Assembly: GCA_025655595.1 (NCBI GenBank)
Contig: JAHXIO010000006.1
Location: 186,001 to 250,000, forward strand
From: Candidatus Thiodiazotropha sp. (ex Monitilora ramsayi)
GTDB taxonomy: Bacteria > Pseudomonadota > Gammaproteobacteria > Chromatiales > Chromatiaceae
DNA length: 64,000 nt
Reading direction: 5' to 3'
Part shown: positions 59,850 to 64,000 of the stretch, piece after piece
Numbering within the stretch: the stretch's first letter is position 1
Layout: each line of letters opens with the position of its first letter
Position numbers and translations under genes: made by a program
Notes under the pieces: generated by a model
Databases searched by the model: none
Told to the model about the DNA's origin: nothing
Seen by the model: the letters and a program-made list of their open reading frames with translations, nothing else

Positions 59850-62504
59850 ATGCCGATCAGACCCGATATCGATCCACAAGAAACACTGGAGTGGCTGGAG
59901 GCCTTGGAGGCCGTGCTCGAAAATGAGGGCGTGGATCGCGCCCACTTTCTTATCGAACAGATGGTGGACAAGGCACGTCGTTCCGGCGCTTACCTTCCTT
60001 TCAGCGCCAATACAGCCTATGTGAACACCATCCCGGTGACCCAACAGAAACGTTTCCCCGGCGACCGGGCTATGGAGCGGCGGATTCGATCTTTTATTCG
60101 CTGGAATGCCATGGCGATGGTAGTGCAGGCCAATCGGATATCGACCGAGTTGGGCGGGCATATCTCCAGCTTTGCCTCCAGCGCAACCCTGTTCGATGTG
60201 GGTTTCAATCACTTCTTTCACGCCCCGACCAAGGAGCGAGATGGTGATCTGATCTTCTTTCAGGGACATTCGGCGCCCGGCATCTATGCCAGGGCCTATC
60301 TGGAAGGCCGGCTGTCGGAAGATCAGCTCTACAGTTTTCGGCAAGAGGTTGATGGCAATGGTCTCTCTTCCTATCCACACCCCTGGCTGATGCCCGGTTT
60401 CTGGCAGTTCCCGACCGTCTCCATGGGACTGGGGCCATTGATGGCCATCTACCAGGCGCGTTTCATGAAGTATCTGCATGATAGGGGCGCTTTAAATACG
60501 GATGAGAGGAAGGTATGGGCTTTCTGTGGTGACGGTGAGATGGATGAACCAGAGGCACTGGGCGCGATCTCGCTGGCTGGGCGTGAGCGACTGGATAACC
60601 TGGTTTTCGTCATCAATTGTAATTTACAGCGCCTGGATGGCCCCGTGCGGGGTAACGGTAAGATTATTCAGGAATTGGAGGCGGTCTATCGTGGTGCCGG
60701 CTGGAATGTCATCAAGGTTGTCTGGGGTGGTTACTGGGATCCCCTCTTTGCCAGAGATAAAAACGGCATCCTGCTCAAACGCATGGAAGAGTGTGTGGAT
60801 GGCGACTACCAGGCCTATAAAGCGAAAGGTGGCGCCTACACCCGTGAGCACTTCTTCGGCAAGTATCCAGAGTTGGAAGAGATGGTCGCCAATATGACCG
60901 ACGAGGACATCTGGCGGCTCAACCGTGGCGGCCACGATCCGCACAAAGTCTACGCTGCCTATGCAGACGCGGTGGCGCATAAAGGTCAGCCGACGGTGAT
61001 ATTGGCCAAGACCGTCAAAGGCTATGGTATGGGTGTGGCCGGTGAGGGGCAGAATATCACCCACTCTCAAAAGAAGATGGGAGAGGCTGCACTGAAGGCG
61101 TTCCGCGACCGGTTCAATATACCCATCTCCGACGACCAGATCGGTGCAGCGCCTTTCTATAAGCCGCCGGCGGACAGTGAAGAGATGAAGTATATGCACG
61201 AGCGGCGTCAGGAACTGGGTGGCTATCTACCCCAGCGCAGGACCGAGGTGGAGCCCATGGATGTACCTCCGCTGGAGGACTTCAAGGCGATGCTGGAAGG
61301 CAGTGGTGATCGCGAGCAGTCCACCACCATGGCCTTTGTGCGCCTGCTCAATATGCTGATCCGTGATAAGAAGCTTGGTAAGCAGATCGTCCCGATCGTA
61401 CCCGATGAGGCACGGACCTTCGGTATGGAAGGTATGTTCCGGCAACTCGGCATCTACTCCTCGGTGGGACAGCTCTATGAGCCTGTCGATGCGGATCAGG
61501 TGATGTTTTACCGGGAAGATAAGAGAGGGCAGATTCTGCAGGAAGGTATCAACGAAGCGGGTGCGATGTCATCATGGATTGCGGCGGCGACCTCCTACTC
61601 CAATCACGGGATCAGCATGATTCCGTTCTATATCTACTACTCCATGTTCGGCTTTCAACGCGTGGGCGACCTGGCCTGGGCGGCAGGTGATATGCAGGCC
61701 CGCGGGTTTCTGATTGGCGGTACTGCGGGCCGAACCACATTGGCGGGAGAAGGATTACAGCACCAGGATGGACACAGTCATCTGCTGGCCGCGACCATTC
61801 CCAATTGCGTGTCCTATGATCCGGCATTCGCCTACGAGCTTACTGTGATCGTTCAGGACGGTATTCGTCGCATGTATCAGTCGCAGGAGAATATCTTCTA
61901 CTACCTGACGGTGATGAACGAAAACTATCTGCAACCGGCAATGCCGGAAGGTGTGGAAGAAGGCATCGTGCGCGGTATCTACTGCTTCCAGAAGGGGAGT
62001 AGGAGGAAGCATCGTGTGCAACTGTTGGGCAGCGGCACCATTCTGCGGGAAGTGATCGCCGCGGCTGATCTGCTGGAGAAAGACTTTCATGTCTCGGCCG
62101 ATGTCTGGAGTGTCACCAGCTTTAATGAGTTGAAGCGCGATGGCCAGGATATCGAGCGCTGGAATATGCTGCATCCGGAAGAGAAGCCCCGCAACAGCTA
62201 TGTAGCGGATCAATTGGCCGGTCAAAAAGGACCGGTGATTGCTGCCACCGACTACATCCGCAGCTATGCCGAGCAGATCAGGCCCTATCTGAACGGGTCT
62301 TACACGGTTTTGGGAACAGACGGCTATGGTCGAAGCGATATGCGCAGTCAGTTGCGCAAATTTTTTGAAGTGAACCGCTACTACGTTGTGGTTGCCGCAC
62401 TGAAAGCATTGGCCGATGAGGGTGAAGTTAAACAGGACGTCGTCACTAAGGCGATGAAGAAATACAAGATAGATCCAGACAAACCAAACCCGGCAAAGGT
62501 TTGA
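59850..62504 (+). CDS. aceE: pyruvate dehydrogenase E1 component (homodimeric)
   Basis: An 884-residue TPP enzyme that decarboxylates pyruvate and acetylates lipoyl groups of E2. FSANTAYVNTIP, HISSFASSATLFDVGFNHFF (quoted at limit), the TPP motif GDGEMDEPEALGAI through NCNLQRLDGPVRGNGKI-type spacing, and PDEARTFGMEGMFRQ are those of AceE. Length is typical of the gammaproteobacterial homodimeric type. It forms an operon with aceF 96 bases downstream. Confidence 0.97.
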   Translation: MPIRPDIDPQETLEWLEALEAVLENEGVDRAHFLIEQMVDKARRSGAYLPFSANTAYVNTIPVTQQKRFPGDRAMERRIRSFIRWNAMAMVVQANRISTELGGHISSFASSATLFDVGFNHFFHAPTKERDGDLIFFQGHSAPGIYARAYLEGRLSEDQLYSFRQEVDGNGLSSYPHPWLMPGFWQFPTVSMGLGPLMAIYQARFMKYLHDRGALNTDERKVWAFCGDGEMDEPEALGAISLAGRERLDNLVFVINCNLQRLDGPVRGNGKIIQELEAVYRGAGWNVIKVVWGGYWDPLFARDKNGILLKRMEECVDGDYQAYKAKGGAYTREHFFGKYPELEEMVANMTDEDIWRLNRGGHDPHKVYAAYADAVAHKGQPTVILAKTVKGYGMGVAGEGQNITHSQKKMGEAALKAFRDRFNIPISDDQIGAAPFYKPPADSEEMKYMHERRQELGGYLPQRRTEVEPMDVPPLEDFKAMLEGSGDREQSTTMAFVRLLNMLIRDKKLGKQIVPIVPDEARTFGMEGMFRQLGIYSSVGQLYEPVDADQVMFYREDKRGQILQEGINEAGAMSSWIAAATSYSNHGISMIPFYIYYSMFGFQRVGDLAWAAGDMQARGFLIGGTAGRTTLAGEGLQHQDGHSHLLAATIPNCVSYDPAFAYELTVIVQDGIRRMYQSQENIFYYLTVMNENYLQPAMPEGVEEGIVRGIYCFQKGSRRKHRVQLLGSGTILREVIAAADLLEKDFHVSADVWSVTSFNELKRDGQDIERWNMLHPEEKPRNSYVADQLAGQKGPVIAATDYIRSYAEQIRPYLNGSYTVLGTDGYGRSDMRSQLRKFFEVNRYYVVVAALKALADEGEVKQDVVTKAMKKYKIDPDKPNPAKV

Positions 62505-62600
62505 TAGCCCCGGACTCGAACTGCGGGCGGGATCTGCTGATACCAGACGTATCCTGATACACATTGAATTTGATGCCTGAAAGGCGAACGAGGAAGAGAC

Positions 62601-63941
62601 GTGGGAAAAACAACAGATGTGCTGTTGCCTGATATCGGAGATTTTGATGCTGTCGAAATCATCGAGATACTGGTTTCTGAAGGTGATGAGGTCGCTGTCG
62701 AAGATTCGTTGGTAACCCTGGAGAGCGATAAAGCGACGATGGAAATACCTTCGCCGCACGCCGGTATTGTCAAGACGTTAGCTGTGAAGGTTGGTGACAG
62801 AGTGGGAGAGGGTGCCAGGATACTGACACTCGAAATGACCGCTGAGGCCCCGGAAGAGTCTGGCCAGGTTAATGATGCGCCAGCCCCGGCGGCGGAAGAG
62901 GTGGAATCGGTCCAGGCACCGGCGCCTGCCGCCAATGAGGTGCCTGAACCCTCACAACCGCAAAGACGTCCCGGCGATAAGGAGTCGCTGATTCCGCCGG
63001 TACCGGCTGGTGAAGAACCTGTATCGGGAGGGAAGATTCCCCATGCCAGCCCCAGCGTGCGACGTTTTGCCAGAGAGCTGGGTGTAGACCTCCAGCTCGT
63101 TGCGGGTAGTGGCCCGAAAGGTCGGGTCGTCAAGGATGATGTTCAGAACTTCGTCAAGCGGGCACTGCATGGCGGGCAGGCGGCAAAAAGCGCAGGATCA
63201 CCCTTCGATCTGCCGGCCAGTCCGGATATCGATTACAGCAAGTTCGGTGAAATAGAGATCCAGCCGTTGAGCCGCATCAAGAAGATCAGCGGCGCCCATC
63301 TGCATCGCAGCTGGTTAAGTGTTCCACATGTTACGCAGTTCGATGAAGCGGATATCACGGAGCTGGAGGCATTCCGTAAAGCGCAGAAAGCGACGGCTGA
63401 GAAGCAGGATATACGGCTGACCTTCATGCCTTTCCTGATGAAGGCCGTGGCTGCCGCCATGAAATCGATGCCGATATTCAATGCTGCCTTGTCTTCCGAT
63501 GGCGAAAGCCTGATCTATCGCCAGTACGTGCATGTGGGCGTTGCAGTGGATACGCCCAATGGATTGGTTGTCCCGGTGATTCGCGACGTGGATCAGAAAG
63601 GGGTTTTCGAACTGGCCAAAGAGTTGATGTTGATCAGCGCCAAGGCGCGCGAAGGTAAACTGCTGCCTGCCGATATGCAGGGCGGTTGTTTCTCCATCTC
63701 CAGCCTGGGCGGTATCGGTGGCACGGCTTTCACACCCATTGTCAATACGCCGGAAGTTGCCATCCTGGGGGTCTCCCGCAGTACCATGAAGCCAGTGTGG
63801 GATGGGGAGACTTTTCAGCCAAGGCTCATGCTGCCGCTCTCGCTCTCCTACGACCACCGGGTCATCGATGGGGCCGATGGCGTGAGGTTCACCACTCGGC
63901 TTTCAGGTCTGCTGCAGGATATTCGCCAGCTACTTCTCTGA
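62601..63941 (+). CDS. aceF: pyruvate dehydrogenase E2 (dihydrolipoyl acetyltransferase)
   Basis: A 446-residue core enzyme. One lipoyl domain (about 5-78) with lipoyl Lys K44 in ESDKATMEIP. An Ala/Pro/Glu-rich linker follows, then the E1/E3-binding domain (about 149-185, ASPSVRRFARELGVDL) and the catalytic domain ending with SYDHRVIDGADGVRF. E. coli AceF has three lipoyl domains; one is common in other proteobacteria. Start GTG behind AGGAAG. The remaining 59 bases hold no complete gene; lpd is expected beyond the edge. Confidence 0.96.
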   Translation: MGKTTDVLLPDIGDFDAVEIIEILVSEGDEVAVEDSLVTLESDKATMEIPSPHAGIVKTLAVKVGDRVGEGARILTLEMTAEAPEESGQVNDAPAPAAEEVESVQAPAPAANEVPEPSQPQRRPGDKESLIPPVPAGEEPVSGGKIPHASPSVRRFARELGVDLQLVAGSGPKGRVVKDDVQNFVKRALHGGQAAKSAGSPFDLPASPDIDYSKFGEIEIQPLSRIKKISGAHLHRSWLSVPHVTQFDEADITELEAFRKAQKATAEKQDIRLTFMPFLMKAVAAAMKSMPIFNAALSSDGESLIYRQYVHVGVAVDTPNGLVVPVIRDVDQKGVFELAKELMLISAKAREGKLLPADMQGGCFSISSLGGIGGTAFTPIVNTPEVAILGVSRSTMKPVWDGETFQPRLMLPLSLSYDHRVIDGADGVRFTTRLSGLLQDIRQLLL

Positions 63942-64000
63942 ATGTCGTAGAGGCAACGACTCGCTCTCCGACCTGGTAGGGGTTATGACCCGTATCGGGC

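Noticed and set aside
63942-64000. Possible start of a gene at the right edge (ATG at 63985)
   Set aside because: Only five codons are visible, so no identity or reality can be judged.

Overview
The window looks like chromosomal DNA of a free-living or symbiotic sulfur-oxidising, nitrogen-fixing, probably autotrophic gammaproteobacterium of the Chromatiales/Sedimenticola/Thiodiazotropha type. This is inference from content: a nif cluster of Azotobacter-like order, two sulfur-globule-type envelope proteins, a tkt-gap-pgk-pyk-fba block of the kind found with Calvin-cycle genes, a SAH riboswitch on ahcY-metF, and a complete gammaproteobacterial dcw (division and cell wall) cluster. No transposase, integrase, CRISPR array, rRNA or intact tRNA was seen.

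Layout. (1) 1-9.6 kb: the end of a nif region. A NifZ-domain protein diverges from iscA(nif)-nifU-nifS, and nifV-cysE-TPR-nifW-nifZ-nifM-clpX(nif) follows. Each nif operon has a textbook sigma-54 -24/-12 element with a NifA site (TGT-N10-ACA) about 100 bp upstream, and a hairpin terminator separates them. The region ends at a decayed tRNA-Lys-like sequence. (2) 9.6-13 kb: a Lys/Pro-rich protein with a short helical motif, a possible 32-residue membrane peptide, and the ergothioneine pair egtB-egtD. (3) 13.0-13.4 kb: RNase P RNA with its own promoter. (4) 13.5-32.4 kb: mraZ, rsmH, ftsL, ftsI, murE, murF, mraY, murD, ftsW, murG, murC, a 58-codon ORF, murB, ddl, ftsQ, ftsA, ftsZ, lpxC. The cluster starts from a strong promoter overlapped by 10-bp-spaced MraZ-type boxes. 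(5) 32.5-39.7 kb: dciA, an M23 peptidase, secA, argJ, a Nudix-ThiE-like fusion and a PilZ protein.

(6) 40-43.5 kb: an RpfC-like hybrid histidine kinase translationally coupled to an unusual protein that joins a (p)ppGpp-hydrolase-type HD domain, a probable CBS-like segment and a C-terminal HEPN-like R-x4-H motif. This is the most novel-looking unit in the window. (7) 43.5-47.4 kb, minus strand: metK, then SAH riboswitch-ahcY-metF, which together form the activated methyl cycle. (8) 47.5-55.5 kb: a thioredoxin-fold protein and then tkt, gap, pgk, pyk, fba, with GC-rich hairpins in three intercistronic gaps. (9) 55.5-64 kb: rnt, mlaA, pyrC, two sulfur-globule-type proteins (one with a long coiled-coil tail) and aceE-aceF.

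The housekeeping genes are ordinary and intact. The interest lies in the regulatory architecture (NifA/sigma-54, MraZ boxes, SAH riboswitch), several genes too short for standard calling, the kinase/HD-HEPN pair, the divergent nif ClpX, a Nudix fusion with a ThiE-like domain that has lost catalytic residues, and AT-rich long palindromes in intergenic space.
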